Positions 25,219-38,047 of a stretch of DNA of 64,000 bases are shown here, in pieces. Position 1 is the first letter of the stretch. Each line of letters starts with the position of its first letter. A model generated the notes under the pieces. That model saw only the letters and a list, made by a program, of their open reading frames with translations. It was not told the DNA's origin and did not search any database. The DNA comes from Steromphala cineraria. Lineage: Eukaryota; Mollusca; Gastropoda; Trochida; Trochidae. Location: contig OU744724.1 of the NCBI GenBank assembly GCA_916613615.1, positions 26,894,171-26,958,170 on the forward strand. Direction: 5' to 3'. The position numbers and the translations under genes are program-made.

Positions 25219-25565
25219 AGGGGCAGTAGCACGTTTTTAGGGGGAATATAAGGTGATGTCAAGAAAATGAAAATGTATGGTTCGAATTGAAAGACATGCA
25301 TTTAAACTAAATGGAGCAGTTATAATTCAAATATATAATGTGAAGTTTAGCTATGCAATTCCCTTTTCTTACCCAAAATGAATAAAAGGTGTTCACACAA
25401 AATGGCCGCCCATGGATTTTAGGTGAATCTTCATACTCTCTGACTATGGATGATTGGTTTGTATGAGATTTTTGACACTGTCAGAATAATACATTTAGCA
25501 TTAAGTTACAATTATCAGTGACAAATCAAAAATAGAAAATTGTCCAAAAACGTGCTACTGCCCTT
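25219..25565. mobile_element. TTAA-flanked MITE, family A, copy 2
   Basis: 347 bp; starts AGGGGCAGTAGCACGTTTTT and ends AAAAACGTGCTACTGCCCTT, with TTAA flanks (25215-25218 and 25566-25569). Same orientation and internal GGGGGAATATAAGGTGATG block as copy 1. Non-coding. Confidence 0.88.
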
Positions 25566-25712
25566 TTAATATAAGTTTGATTATCGAAAGTAAAACGCAT
25601 ATTACTTAGCAGGTAAAATGTAGGTGAAAAGCTACAAGAATCTATGTCACTGACTCGAATTGCCTCAAGCATTTTTCGTGTGAAGCGTGACACTTTTCTA
25701 AACTTACGCAAG

Positions 25713-26202
25713 ACTGCAAGGCAAAAGAAAGTACACACTTCAGTAAAAATTATCATATGTGGGATTTTCAATTACTAATATGTCGATGTCGTTTTCACAA
25801 ACTGATAAGAACAAGAGTTAAATCATCATTCAAGTTTTTTAATTTTGTGTATAAAATAATGAAATATAATGTTAATAGATTGTTCCAAAATTGATTTTGA
25901 TATAAAACAAATGTTCATCAACAAGAAAGACATATTATATGTGGAAATCAATAAACATGCCCATTTTAGCACATAATGCCAACATGTTAACATGGTAGTG
26001 GTCATGATAGTGCAAATTCTATTTCTTACCCCTGCTTACAAAAGATATTTTTACAAAAACTGTAACCAGACACCAATTATTTTCTTCCAGCTACTGCAAA
26101 TATGTGTTGTTGTCAACTTGCCATAACTTATTACATCACATGGCTGTTAGATATTAAGTAATTTAAACGAACTGTCGTGTGTACTTTCGTTTGCCTGGTG
26201 AT
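25713..26202. mobile_element. Diverged relative of the element that breaks gene 6
   Basis: Left end AGGCAAAAGAAAGTACACAC; right end, inverted, AGGCAAACGAAAGTACACAC. The inside shares ATTATCATATGTG and ATTTTCA..TC.GAT.TCGTTTTC with the element at 41643-42172. About 490 bp, non-coding. Exact ends and target duplication are not clear. Confidence 0.55.
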
Positions 26203-26939
26203 TAAACTTAAACAACCTGGTTAAGTAATGACATGTTTAAACCCTTTAAGAATTTATGTTTAAGGTAAAGTAAAATTTGAGGGATAACTATTAACAACTA
26301 AATACTTTATTCATTAATTTATTTGATTTGAAGGCAAATTAACGTATTTAGCTACCCGATGATTCTATTATAGATAGATTATGTCACGATTGTAAAAATG
26401 GTAAAACCTTCAAATACCACCTATCTATTAAGGGTATCAGTTATGGACACCATACTGTAGGAAATGTTGACTGCTAAAAAGTGTATATAACAGAAATCGC
26501 CTTATATACTGTGAGAGTCATATCTGTACCGACAACAAAACGAATACACTAAGTCTAGTGTTTGCAACAATCATAGCCGCTCAGGGTTATTTTGTTAAGA
26601 TTTTCTTGAAAACGTTATATTTCCTATGTCGGAAGCTATACATAGGAAAGCAACATTCACATCCTTATGTGATTGTTGGATTAAAATACATGTAGATCAT
26701 TATGCTCGAAACAACCATTTGCCACATCAGCCTATATTTCTTCGCTTTCAGCTCAAACACGTATCCTGAATTTCATTTAGCCGATTGATATATGTGTATG
26801 TGTTGGAGCTCAACGCAGAGACATATACCCTGATGTAGCAGGATAGTATCAACCGATAGAATAACTTCCCAAGACACCTTTAATGTTATGAATGGCAACA
26901 TGTCGTGTCTAGGAAAGGAATGTGCAACAGCGCCTTTAA

Positions 26940-27285
26940 AGGGGTAGTAGGGGTAATATAAGGTGATGTCAAGAAAATGAAAATGTATGGTTCCAATTGA
27001 AAGACAATGCATTTTAACTAAATGGAGCAGTTATAATTCAAATATATAATGTGAAGTTTAGCCATACGATTCCTTTTTCTTACCTAAAATGAATAAAAGG
27101 TGTTCACACAAAATTGCCCATGAATTTTAGGTGAATCTTTATACTTTGTCATCTGACTATGGATGATTGGTTTGTCTTATGAGATTTTTGACACTGTCAA
27201 AATAATACATTTAGCATTAACGTTGAATTATCACTGACAACTTTTAAATATAGAATTATCAATAAACGTGCAACAGCGCCTTTAA
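26940..27285. mobile_element. TTAA-flanked MITE, family A, copy 3, about 110 bp upstream of gene 5
   Basis: Starts AGGGGTAGTAGGGGTAATAT after TTAA. The right end reads CGTGCAACAGCGCCT before TTAA, not the family end CGTGCTACTGCCCCT. The same string, TGCAACAGCGCC, also sits just left of the element. The matching place upstream of gene 6 (about 39870) has a single ACAACAGCGCCTTTAATAAT and no element, so it is an empty site. Confidence 0.82.
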
Positions 27286-27397
27286 TAATCAAAACTAAAC
27301 ACTACTGCTAGATGCAGCCTCTGTTTATCAGTCTGTATCTTTAACCTATTGCCCTCGTTTACATTTCACCTGAGATTAGATTACCTGCAGAAAAGCA

Positions 27398-30300
27398 ATG
27401 AAGATGCAGTCAATAACGCTCGTCCTTGTGTTGACTCTTCAGTAAGTCATTTCATTAATAAGGTATCTTATTTGTTTCTTTATTCATATTTCTCTGGTAA
27501 AGGTAATAAAAATAGATTTACTTGTGTTACACATGCATGTTATACCGCATTTTTCTATATCGGATGAATTGGATCCTTTATATGGGAACTTTATAAGTCT
27601 CTGTATAAATTTACTTAAGAAGTCCAGGAAAATAACAAAGAGTTGCATTGGTCCCCTAAATCCATATCCCCTAACCCGACACCTCGACAAGGGAATACCC
27701 CTACCTAAGTTTAAGAATCGTCAGAGGCAGATCAAGTCATGATATGGTGATCGAGCCTCTTTTCGCATTGGATCAAATAATAGGGTTCCGCCAGTTTCCC
27801 CTGGCGGAAAATGATTGCATCACAATCCAAATTTGTTTTTAGCAAATGACAACGCTTCTCGTATGGAAAGGGTGGTTCATATCACAATGCTTTAGTCATG
27901 ATTCAGTAGCCAAATGTTGATTTTAGAACAACTAACTTTGATTGCCACCAATCAGAAATCTCCCATTCTACCCCACAAACTCGGCTAAAAAACAGAGGCT
28001 GTATCAGCATTTCAGACTTGATCTGCCTCCGTGGAGAGAGAATGTTTAAGAACGTATCATAGGCTTTAATCTTAACGATTCACATACTAAATGATGCAGT
28101 TTGGGTTTGACCAGTGCTTTTATTGATGTTTTTAATATATATATTATAAAAAAACCCACATAGGTTATATTGAGATTTTTGTGATAGTGTAAATGGAATA
28201 TAACAATGCAATGTTCGTATTTCTTTCTTGGACGTGATTGTAACATGATTACGAACAGCTTAAGCGAAAACAAGAAGCAAGTTCGTTCGTTTAAGAGGCA
28301 TTTGGAGACAGTTTTGAAAAATGAAAGAAAGACAACTTGATAGAAAACGTAAAAGCTTGTAATAGTGGTAATTAACCAAAGGCAAAAAAATCCCTATAAT
28401 GTTTAATTTTTACTACAGAAAAGAACATAACAACAACTGATCTTGACATGTTGCCAACACTTTGTATAAAACCTTTTCAATTTCCATTTAATTTATGTGA
28501 TATTTTTGTTCTTAAATAAAACCACTATATTCAAAGGGAAATGGCTTATGCGTTTAGTTTTTTGAAGAGTATATATTGTAAATTTATTAAAATATTTATA
28601 TATTTACAGATTGACATGGGTCCAATCAAAATCCTTGGAAGTATCATTTCCTAAATCTATGAACGGTGGAGGGTATTCTGCCTACCATCTTAACGTATCG
28701 GAGTGTGAAGTTCAGCTCCCCAAACATATTCCTGCATACTCGTGGGGCTTCACCATTTACACTGCAAGACTCATCCTGAAGAATCCAATGTTACTGTATA
28801 CATACTTTTCAACCACAAGAGCTGTTAGTGGAAAACCATATAATTTAACAGGTAATCATAATGATTTAATATACTATATTATAATTTCTTGCGCATAATA
28901 ATATGATTATGCATGGTTTTTGCATGAACATAATATTTGAGGTAAACATAATGATTTCACATCATATGTTATTACTGCATGCACATAATCGATCAGGTAA
29001 TCATAATAATCTAAAGATGCTGTTTCATACTTGCATGCGGTTCAGGCTGAAATTTAGCTATTGAGAAAAGAAATACATCACTTTGTAGAAAAATCTTTTG
29101 TCGAAATTTTGATATCATATTTAGATTGTTTACTCAACAATAACATACCTATTTCGACGCCCAAAGCACAGTACCCCTTGTAGAAAGGGCATAGCATTTA
29201 ACGAACCCACTGTCGGTGACGTAATCATTACGCGTGTAGGATTTACACCAACTAGCAAATTTGCGTTCGATGGGTAACAACTGCCAGCAACGCATACCTT
29301 ATTCGGAGAAAAAGAAAAGAAAATCTAGTCGTGCGCGACAAAGACGGTTTTCAAGCGTATATTTAGAGACCGGAAGTTGTGAGATGGCCACACTTGATTC
29401 GCCTTTATGTTGGCTGCCGTTTTCCGTAATTTTGGTAAATTATCTCATATTTAATGAATTTTGGTCCGATTTTCCCTAGGTTGGTCGCAAAATTTTTCTA
29501 AAAATACAACACATACATTAAATATACTTTTAAAATATTGCAAGTATGATACAGCATCTTTAAATAAAAGTTGCATGCACTTAATCGCTCAGTTAACCAT
29601 AATGATTTCACATCATATATCATGATTGCATGCCATTATTACTATTACTGTTTGAAATTTTTGCACGTGCATCCCTTTTACCTGGATGTTAGTACAACCT
29701 TCTCACACAGCGTGAACTATCTAATAAAACAGTGATATTTGGTTAGACACCTTCTTCAATTCCTTGACAAAAAATGAACACCAATTTTGTTGGTATGGCA
29801 TTTCTATTAACGTTGTTATGTTTTTGGTTATTTGCGAGCAGATAAGTAACTCATTTGTGACTGTGTGTGATTGTGACTGGTGTAGACTAAATAGTACATC
29901 GTGTTATTATAGACCGATCCAGTCTGTCAATCAAATTTCGCGCATGCGTTATTTCAGCCAATCAGAGCGGCGATTTCGCTACGCGAATTTGTCAACTTTA
30001 CTTCCGGGGACAAACAAAGCGATAATGGCGACTCGTTTCTGTTGTTGCAAATAATATTTATTTATGGTGTTCTTTACAATATTTATGCATCGATGTCATG
30101 ACATAAGTATTCCTCATTGGGTAGGGTAGCAAGGTTTCCGTTATCCATCGCTAAAATTGTGGAAATGGCTTACTACATGGTAAAAAAACAATCACGGGTC
30201 GGACAAGTGTTCGAAGGTGAGAATTTGTTCGAATTACGCACTTTTCAAGTCACTCCCATAAACTTTCAACAAGGTGACAGCTCTAAGTACCCTTTGATAA

Positions 30301-33300
30301 TTTATCTTCAATACTGTATGTTTCTGAATCAACAGTTCATTTAAGTTGATCGAGATCATTAATAGCAATCCTACACGTTGACATTTCGGCAATTTTCGAA
30401 ATTTCGCCATATTGTAAACAAACTATGTTGGACGTCTTGTTGTGTAAAATACGGCGAAATATCCCACTTAGAAATAATTAAATATCAAAGACACTTGCAG
30501 ACATTCAATTTTTTATAAATATAAGGTTTTCTGCATTTCCATTTCACTCATTATGTTCCATATATGTATTATGCTCCAACCTATACATTAATTTATGTAT
30601 AGCTTTCATGCAAGCAGTAGGCTATATATGTCCCATGCTTTACTTTTCAGGCAATTGATACTAACAAAGTAACAAAACTTGAAAATATTCTTGCCAGTAA
30701 GATTAAACATGAAAAATATATCATGTTCATTTTAAATATTTCAATTTCACAGTTCAATGGTTAAATTTATTTTCAAATATTTGACCAAAGAAAACCTAAC
30801 TATTCAAACAAATTATTTTATTACCTCATTTATTGGTGCCAGTCTAGGCATATAATTAAAAACTTAAGCAATGCAACACTCAACTTTTCTGTCAAAGCTG
30901 TAACAATAATTTTTTAAATGAGTCAATAACCCAAACTGTTCAAAACTATCATTTTAAGAGTTTTTGTGACCATAGATCAGTTCACAAAAATACATCTGAT
31001 TACTATTCTTTATCAATCAAATAAAACTTGGTGCATATACAAATTATGTCCATGATTTGGAATACAATAAGACAAAAATCAAAATAATAAATACAAAAAT
31101 AAAATTTCATAGGTGAAATCTTGATCAATAAAGCTATTTTTATTGCTGTTTACTCATATGTTCAGTGATCACTGATAATTGTGTCTAATCCCATTCTACT
31201 GTTTTTACTTTGGAAACCTGAAATGCAATATTTATGTTAAGCAAAGATTTATTTGTTATTTTCAAGATTGATTACTTCCAGGATCCCTAATATTTTGTGT
31301 TAAATAATTTTCACAAAACATTGTTACTATTATAACAATTATATATTAAAAATAGTTCATAGCACTTGTCACTTAATTTATTTGGATCTTTCAGTTTTGA
31401 ATTCTTTAACACAATTTAATGTACAGTGAAATCAATGTATGGCTGTAGGCTTTTCTAATGGGAATTTGGTCATATCCATATTATCCCAATCACAAATAAA
31501 TTTAGATCAAGAGGTTTTATATAAGCATGATAAGAGCATACTGTTGTATGACAAAATTTAAGATCTGCATGTTGATCTAACTTTATTTAGATTGATATTT
31601 TCCAGATCCTGAATGAAGCCTTATTTCTCATTTGTTGATAAAATGAAGATTTATCAAAGCTATAGGTATATCTTGAATGTTTTTGTTAGATAATGTGCGT
31701 TATGAACGACATTAGCATGAACGATATGTATTTTTTTTTTAATTTTAAAAATCATCCCTGTGTATTCACCTCCTACAACTTAACATTCTCTCTTTTACTG
31801 TAGATATTTGGGATTCATTAAAGATTTATATTTGGCTACATTTGAAATATAATTTTTAAAAAGCAAAATATAAATGTATATATACTAAATGTATGATGGT
31901 ATGGAGTGTCGCCAAATGATATTTTCTAATGGTATTTGTGAATAAGAATTAATCTTTGATGATTTATGTACAGTCAATTGATTTTTGAAGGGAGACTCAT
32001 TTGGTAGTTGAATTTTATTTTTTAAAAAAGGTAACCTTTGAAGGAAACATGAAAATGATTACCATTTAAAGGATAGTATAAATTACATATACTGCAATAA
32101 TATTTTGAGAATATTAATTTTTTTAATGAATATATATGATCTCTGTGTCAGTATAAAAAGATATATCAATAATTAGTAATGTAAATATTGTGTGTCCAAA
32201 ACATACAAATATGGCAACTAATTTTAAATGTTGTTTCAAGGATTAAAATTCTAAATAATGGATTTAAAAAACAAATTATGTTGACTGATCTAGATGTGTA
32301 ATAGTCAACAACTGAGCCTATGCGACCATGACAATGATTTATCAACATAGTTAAGTAAAACAGTTTCTCGACTAAAAATGAAAAAAAAAATCAACTTATT
32401 GATCATTAATTAAATTAAACATGTTGTGGTAAAATGTGTTATGAAAGCCTTAAATTACCTAGATTGTACGGCAATTTTCAAAAGTAATGGGAATATTCCG
32501 AGTTGAAATGCGTTTGTTTACAAAATGGTCGACGACTTCTCTCGCTCTGGGCATTGATAAAGTGTCAAAATTACTTCTCATTTGTTGATAAAATGAAGAT
32601 TTATCAAAGCTATAGGTATATCTTGCATGTTTTTGTTAGATAATGTGCGTTATGAACGACATTAGCATGAACGATAGCCAAAAGATTCGGCAAGTGACAT
32701 TGTTTAGATACGCGACCCGGCTCGCCTGAGCTTGAAACTTGTCCCCTAAAATATTTCAACCAATCACGTCGTAGGGGGCGGGGCTTAACTGCTCTCGACT
32801 GGATCGGTCTATTTTCAGATAATGTTCTACGATTTACTCAAGTGACATTTATAAACACCCTTATCCATGTGGAAATGGCTGATGTTGATGAACGAAGCCC
32901 TCGGATACTTGCAAGAGGAACAGTGAAATGCGAAGGTCTAAGGTACTGTCAATATAGTAAAAACTAGCTGTAATGAATACATCCTTAAAGGGGCCGATCG
33001 AGCCTCTTTCTGAGAAATAAGCTTTAGATCGGGAACGAGGCTGTTTTCGAATAGCGCGTCATAGTTTTTAGATCTATAAATAGCACGAGAAAAGCCCCTT
33101 CCCATAATGCAACGCTATATGTAAACAACATGGCTCGTTTGTGTCAGGGTGTCAAATGAATTTTGGCATTTATTTATTTATTTCTATGTCTTGCTCATTC
33201 CAATTATTATGACTTGGGGGTATACGAAAAAACTACAACATAAATTGTAATATCAAAATATTTCAATATTATAAATGACATAATTATTTATATAAATTTC

Positions 33301-35651
33301 CATTTATAGATTTCTTGCTTATCTCTGATGTAAACAAAGTATTTTGTTTGGATAATTATTTGTGAAATTTCTTTTCCATTTTAATGCAATATTTAATATC
33401 ACAATATTTCAATATTAATTAGAAATGAAAATTATTTACATATATATTTATCAATTTATGGATTTCTTGCTAATCTCAACCCGACTCATAGTAAAACATT
33501 TTTTCTTCCAAAATATATCTTAGTCACTTAAATCACATGAGGTTTTTATGTTCGAAAAAGTGCAATACGGACTATGTATATTTCGGAGTGCGACAGCGCT
33601 GACGATTTTTTTTATATTCGATGCGAATCAACTATTCTTCTCAGTGTCACATTGATTGAGTGTCATATGTAGATTTCAATAAACAATCTGTTTGTCTGTC
33701 AATTTTCTTATGCAAACATTATTAACAAATTTCCTACAAATTAAACATCCAAGTAACTACAACACCGACCAAACAATCAGCTGACAATAATCCTAGTGGT
33801 CGCCATGATCAAGGCTTCGAGTTCGATCGGCTTTCCTCCGCCATTTTGAATTGTTTGCATTGCGAGAAAACAAATGTACTGTATCATGCTAATTCATTGA
33901 GTAAATCAAGAAAAAATAAGTGATTGATAGAAGAGGGACATGTTTACACGTGATGCATAATAAAAGTTATCAGTTAAGACAGTATTTTGTTGCAGTAAAT
34001 GCCAGTAATGCATCTCACGCTCGTAGCTCCGATGATTGGCTTCATTTCACGATGTTTTTCTTTTTGGGGGGCGATACACTTTATTCTTTATCAAATTGTT
34101 AAATCATGAACAACTTGAATGATAACCTCATTAACATTTTGAATTTTTTGAAATTAAGTGTGAAATAATCATGTAAAAATCGTATTTATTAGTTAACAGG
34201 AATGTCCTCCGTGAATTTCGTTTCCACAAACAAACAAAATCACCGCTCGATGTGCTTGTCAGTGGCTTTATTTATTTTCGCAATTTTTTTGTTTTGAAGG
34301 GCGGATTAGAACAAATTACCAAATATGACATAGTTATTAACATAAAAAAAATAGAAAACAAAGTCGAATATATAAAATTTGACGTGTCGTGTGCAAAAGG
34401 GAATTCCCTCCCGAATATTTGTGGAACAGAAAATAGCCGCTCGATCGGCCCCTTTAAGTCCTCACGTAATGTCAGAAGCAACAAGATGAATTGCTAAGGG
34501 TCAATGGGAGCTTATTGTCTATCTAATTTTACATAGTTTTGATCTAAGATATCATTAAAAAATTTAATATTATATTTGCTAAAGAGCTTCAATGTTGAAA
34601 ATTCTGATATCTGTTTATTTTTCGACATCTATACACTCATTTTCATATAGAAATAAAATCGATACCATTTATTCCAGCAGAATAAGGACTTTCCCTCAAG
34701 GCAATGATTTGACTACTTACAAACAGATTGTGAACCAGCTACTAGCAGGCAATAACTTAATATCTGCACTTAATGTGGACCAGTGTTCTCCACCAAGTAG
34801 TTCCGGTATAGCATGGATAGGAGTGATATCTGGTGAGTTAAAACCTTGTCTAAATATATCATATCATTGGTCGGTGACTGATTATAAATTGTATATAAAA
34901 TCATTCAATCAATATTTATATCCGCACTGAAGAGGCCTCAGGCCTATAGTACATTAACATGTGTAGTGGGGAAATACATGTATATGAATAAGTATTAAAT
35001 TGACATGACATGTTTTCAATAAGTCATTGCATTAAGGACATGTTAAGATTTTGTAATGTATTTTGAATTTTACAGCTCATTAGACTATAGAATTTAATTA
35101 CATTTGGATGGACTTAATAATACCGTTTAATATATTTGCATCTTCATGAATATATAATGGACATATAAAACTTAACATATGTTATGTATGTACGTAAATG
35201 TACCTAGTGAATTTGATGTAAATTAAATTGTAACTCTCTGATGATCATAAATAGTACTTTTTATGCACTAAGCACTAAACACCAGTTCCGGATAAGTGAG
35301 TATATTTACTTAGGAACATATAAGTTCACAATGAAATCATCCGAACAACAAGGTTTCGAGTTATCCGAGTTCCAAGTTAATGAGGTTCGACTACGGTATA
35401 TAACATATTTACTTCGAAGGCTTGTCCATGGTTATGTTTCAGACTACCAATTTCCCAAGGATGACGAGTTGGAGTTCACTCAGATGGTTGACTTTATTGA
35501 GAAACAATTCTTCCTGACTGTGTCTGTGAATGAAACTGCAGTGACTGTAAAATCATACACAGTCTTCAGACTGACAAGAACACAGTCCAAAACAGAGATA
35601 AAAAAATGTCAACTTGGAAAGGGTTTACAAGTTTCCATTAACGATTCTTGA
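27398..35651 (+). CDS. Gene 5: two-domain secreted VirK-like protein, five exons
   Basis: Exons: 27398-27441, 28610-28851, 32819-32942, 34678-34832, 35443-35651; joined 774 bp, 257 codons, open throughout. The leader MKMQSITLVLVLTLQLTWVQ is a typical signal peptide. Domain A: SAYHLNVSECEVQLPKHIPA (Cys47), SWGFTIYTARL, TRAVSGKPYNLT, then NVLRFTQVTFINTLIHVEM and late Cys in VKCEG. Domain B: LTTYKQIVNQLLAG, Cys in VDQCSPPSSSG, WIGVIS, LEFTQMVDFIEKQFFLTV, VKSYTVFRLTRTQSK and late Cys in KKCQLGKG. Closest to gene 4 among the complete genes. The exon 4 acceptor is a CAGCAG (NAGNAG) tandem, absent from gene 6. Introns 2 and 3 each carry a large transposon missing from gene 6. AATAAA lies at 35680-35685, 29 bp after the stop. 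Confidence 0.85.
27711..28044. mobile_element. MITE with AGAGGCAGATCAAGTCAT ends, in gene 5 intron 1
   Basis: Left end CAGAGGCAGATCAAGTCATG, right end AGACTTGATCTGCCTCCGTG followed by GAGAGAATG. Shared with the gene 6 copy (about 40322-40834) and with a shorter relative at 50203-50386. Non-coding. Confidence 0.55.
28842..29632 (+). repeat. Tandem copies of the gene 5 exon 2 splice donor
   Basis: The true donor ACAG|GTAATCATAATG (28848 onward) is followed by similar blocks: GAGGTAAACATAATGATTTC near 28939, CAGGTAATCATAATAATC near 28994, and AGTTAACCATAATGATTTC near 29592, each followed by a GCATGCACATAATC-type tail. The third copy is split by a TTAA element (29015-29559). The same array is uninterrupted in gene 6 (42181-42412). 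Confidence 0.75.
29015..29559. mobile_element. TTAA-type element, family B, copy 1, in gene 5 intron 2
   Basis: 545 bp with ends AGATGCTGTTTCATACTTGC and, inverted, AGATGCTGTATCATACTTGC. Flanks are CTAA (left, mutated) and TTAA (right). Absent from the matching place in gene 6, which reads ATGATTTAATATAAAC. Homologous to 46078-46632 and, inverted, 61510-62055. Open frames in it are not supported as genes. Confidence 0.85.
29912..32809. mobile_element. 2.9-kb TA-flanked DNA element in gene 5 intron 2
   Basis: Ends GACCGATCCAGTC (left) and, inverted, GACCGATCCAGTC (right), flanked by TA at 29910-29911 and 32810-32811. The right end lies only a few bases from the exon 3 acceptor (ATTTTCAG, 32811-32818). 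Gene 6 has an empty site (GTTATTTTTTCAG). Both ends carry a CCAATCA box. A roughly 105-bp direct repeat inside (31623-31724 and 32577-32677) includes GATAATGTGCGTTATGAACG. No recognisable transposase, so probably non-autonomous; TA targets fit Tc1/mariner-like elements. Confidence 0.85.
32989..34453. mobile_element. 1.46-kb TTAA-flanked element in gene 5 intron 3
   Basis: Ends AGGGGCCGATCGAGC and, inverted, AGGGGCCGATCGAGC; flanked by TTAA (32985-32988, 34454-34457). Gene 6 has the empty site ATCCCTAAGTCCTCACG. It has no convincing transposase frame. Its first bases resemble those of family A (AGGGGC), suggesting the same superfamily (Kolobok-like by TTAA target and AGG ends; inference). Confidence 0.88.
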
Positions 35652-35679
35652 AGAACACGCGTGTTCAGGCATCAGTGTC

Positions 35680-35685
35680 AATAAA
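35680..35685 (+). terminator. Polyadenylation signal of gene 5
   Basis: AATAAA in GTCAATAAAATC, 29 bp after the stop. It is conserved at 49135-49140 in gene 6, where it lies at the same distance. Confidence 0.65.
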
Positions 35686-36642
35686 ATCTTACAGGTACGA
35701 AAGTACAATGATCAAAATCTATATTGAATGTTTCTTTATATTTTATTCTCATTGTTTTAACACCATACTGATATGGTAGAACATTTATAAAAAGAATCAA
35801 TGTACGAGTTTAAACCTTGTACACTTTGCTGAATCTAATCTGAGAAATTCAGATTATTTAAAAACGTCATTCCTCATTTGCACAGTGATGCTGCATCGAT
35901 ACCAGGGTCTACTGAACGTTTGAAATGTGAGAAATTCCGGATTATCGGTCAAGTACCTTCCAAATTTCCAATTCCCTAGTTTTTTTATTATCACTCAAGA
36001 TCTATGGCAAACAACTGTGACTTATATTGATTTCAACATTGTTATCTCTCCCTATATCAGTATCCTTCTCTCATTCTCTCCCTATCTATCTCTGTATCCA
36101 CAAAGAAATGTACCTTGACATCAAGAGTGAGAGACAGCGCAATGCTCCTCTGATAAGCGTTAAAATGTGCATTGAAAGCAAAGTTCCCAATATTGTTCTC
36201 TAGATTTGGACAATATCCCGCCTTCAATACAGATATAATATCTATCTCTCTCGCTATCAACTTATCTATGTCTGCATTGTGTAACCTACTGCTCTGATTG
36301 TATGATCATTGAACTAACTGCAAAACAAATATGAACGAACCTTTTAAGTCATGATCAATGATAGAAGAGCACACTCAGGGGCAAAAGAAACAATACCATA
36401 TAAAATTCATGATAGTTTAAGCAAAAATATCAGATAAGAGCTGAAATCACAAACAGATATCTTGAACACAAGATCTAAAGATGAAACTTTAAAGGCTTGC
36501 AGGACAAAGTTGACTTCCTTTCACAAGTTTAGGTAAGAAAATATAAGAATCATTGACACATATTTTCCTTGTCAAAATTTAATACAAATCCGTTGAGAAA
36601 AGCTGAATCTGGCCTATTCCAGGTGAAAGACAAGGGTGATAT

Positions 36643-38047
36643 GCATTCTCTTCTCACAGAGGCAGATCAAGTCATGAAAAATCATCATATTTTGGCTACT
36701 GTATAATGGCAAATGTTATGAAATTTCCCCCCCCCCCCCAGGGGAAACTACCCGAACCCTAGGATTTGGTCTTATTGCTTTGGGGTCCAGAGACCCCAAA
36801 GTTATGTAACATTTGATATTGAAAACTAATGGCAGAAATTTCTCTCTATATTACTCTTGGAAACTTCAAAGAGAAGTGTCAGCCAATGATATTTGTTTTA
36901 AGCATATCCTGGTATTTCGACGACCAATTGACAGAGCTTTAGCAAATTTATACCCACGTGACCGTGTGGGTGGTACGAAATAATTGGCAAGCTTTAATTT
37001 GGAAACTGATTATTATAATAATGTTGTGATGTAAAATATATCGTAAATTTTCAAAAATATATGGATGAGCGTTTACACCCTTGATAAATATCAATTTTGC
37101 ATATGCATGTGAGTTGTTTTGTAGTTATTCGGTGTATTGTTTGCATTCCACATTCGGAAACGACATTCCATTTTTGTATCAACTAGGAATTCGGTTCCTT
37201 CAATTTTTTTCACTATAACGCGCGCGCTGTCCCGCCTTGTCAATGACTGATCGTTCACTCAATGCATCTCATCGTTTCACGGAACAAATTGTACTAAACA
37301 GGCCATTTCCAAATTTCATGTTTCAAAACATAACGGTTTGGATGATTTATTTACGATTAAAGGTGTCTTTCGAAGAAAGTATCGACATAGAGCCTAAAGT
37401 ATGATAATATATTCTTTAATGTCATCCTATAACATAATTTAAATTATGAACTTGTTGCTGAGATCATTTCTAAATTTATCAGCAACTTTCGGCTGTAATT
37501 CGATCGACACTCGATTAAGTAAAATTATTCTTGAAACATGCATGGGAAATTCGACGGGTTTAAACTAAATTTGCGGGTAGGCCTATTGGAAAGCAATGGA
37601 TCCCGGAAAATTTACTAACGCAACTATTTATCTTCTAGGTAATCACAGGCTCTCCATTCAAACTCACCATCAGCTATCTTTTAAAGCAACATAAATTTGA
37701 ATTACCGTCTTAATGTTTAAAAACTTATATCATAATTTAGATAGGAGACGTTATCTATCATTGTTGAAATTTAAGCGTAACGAACGAGATGTTTTACTAT
37801 GTACATAGTGTACTGATAACTATCAAAACAAAGACCAATGAACATGCGTCTCCGATTGGAACAATTTATTCAAGTAAAAGTCCCCGTCCCAGTCCTCCCT
37901 AACCTAAATCACCTGGTTCTATTGGACTGAAGATAATTAGTGATACATAACCGGGTGCCCCAAAGCTTGCCTTTAAAAAGGCTTTTCTTGTTAGAACAAA
38001 GGTTGTATCCACATTTTATGACTTGATCTGCCTTTGTGGGTAGAGAA
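36643..38047. mobile_element. MITE downstream of gene 5, itself interrupted by a 1.2-kb insertion
   Basis: The intact counterpart at 50203-50386 is 184 bp. Here the same ends (CAGAGGCAGATCAAGTCATG and ATGACTTGATCTGCC) are separated by about 1.2 kb extra (about 36777-37990). The extra piece starts GCTTTGGGGTCCAGAGACCC and contains the inverted CCCCAAAGC near its right end, so it looks like another small inverted-repeat element. A run of 13 C occurs at about 36727-36739 (7 C in the counterpart). Confidence 0.6.

Noticed and set aside
29261..29479. ORF similar between 29261-29479 and 46375-46593 (SSVYLETGSCEMATLDSPLC)
   Set aside because: Both lie inside copies of the same TTAA element. Similarity is explained by element homology, and the third copy does not keep the frame.
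35332..35442. Open extension with ATG upstream of exon 5, shared by genes 5 and 6
   Set aside because: It lies in intron 4 before a good acceptor that aligns with other paralogues. Sharing is expected from the recent duplication.
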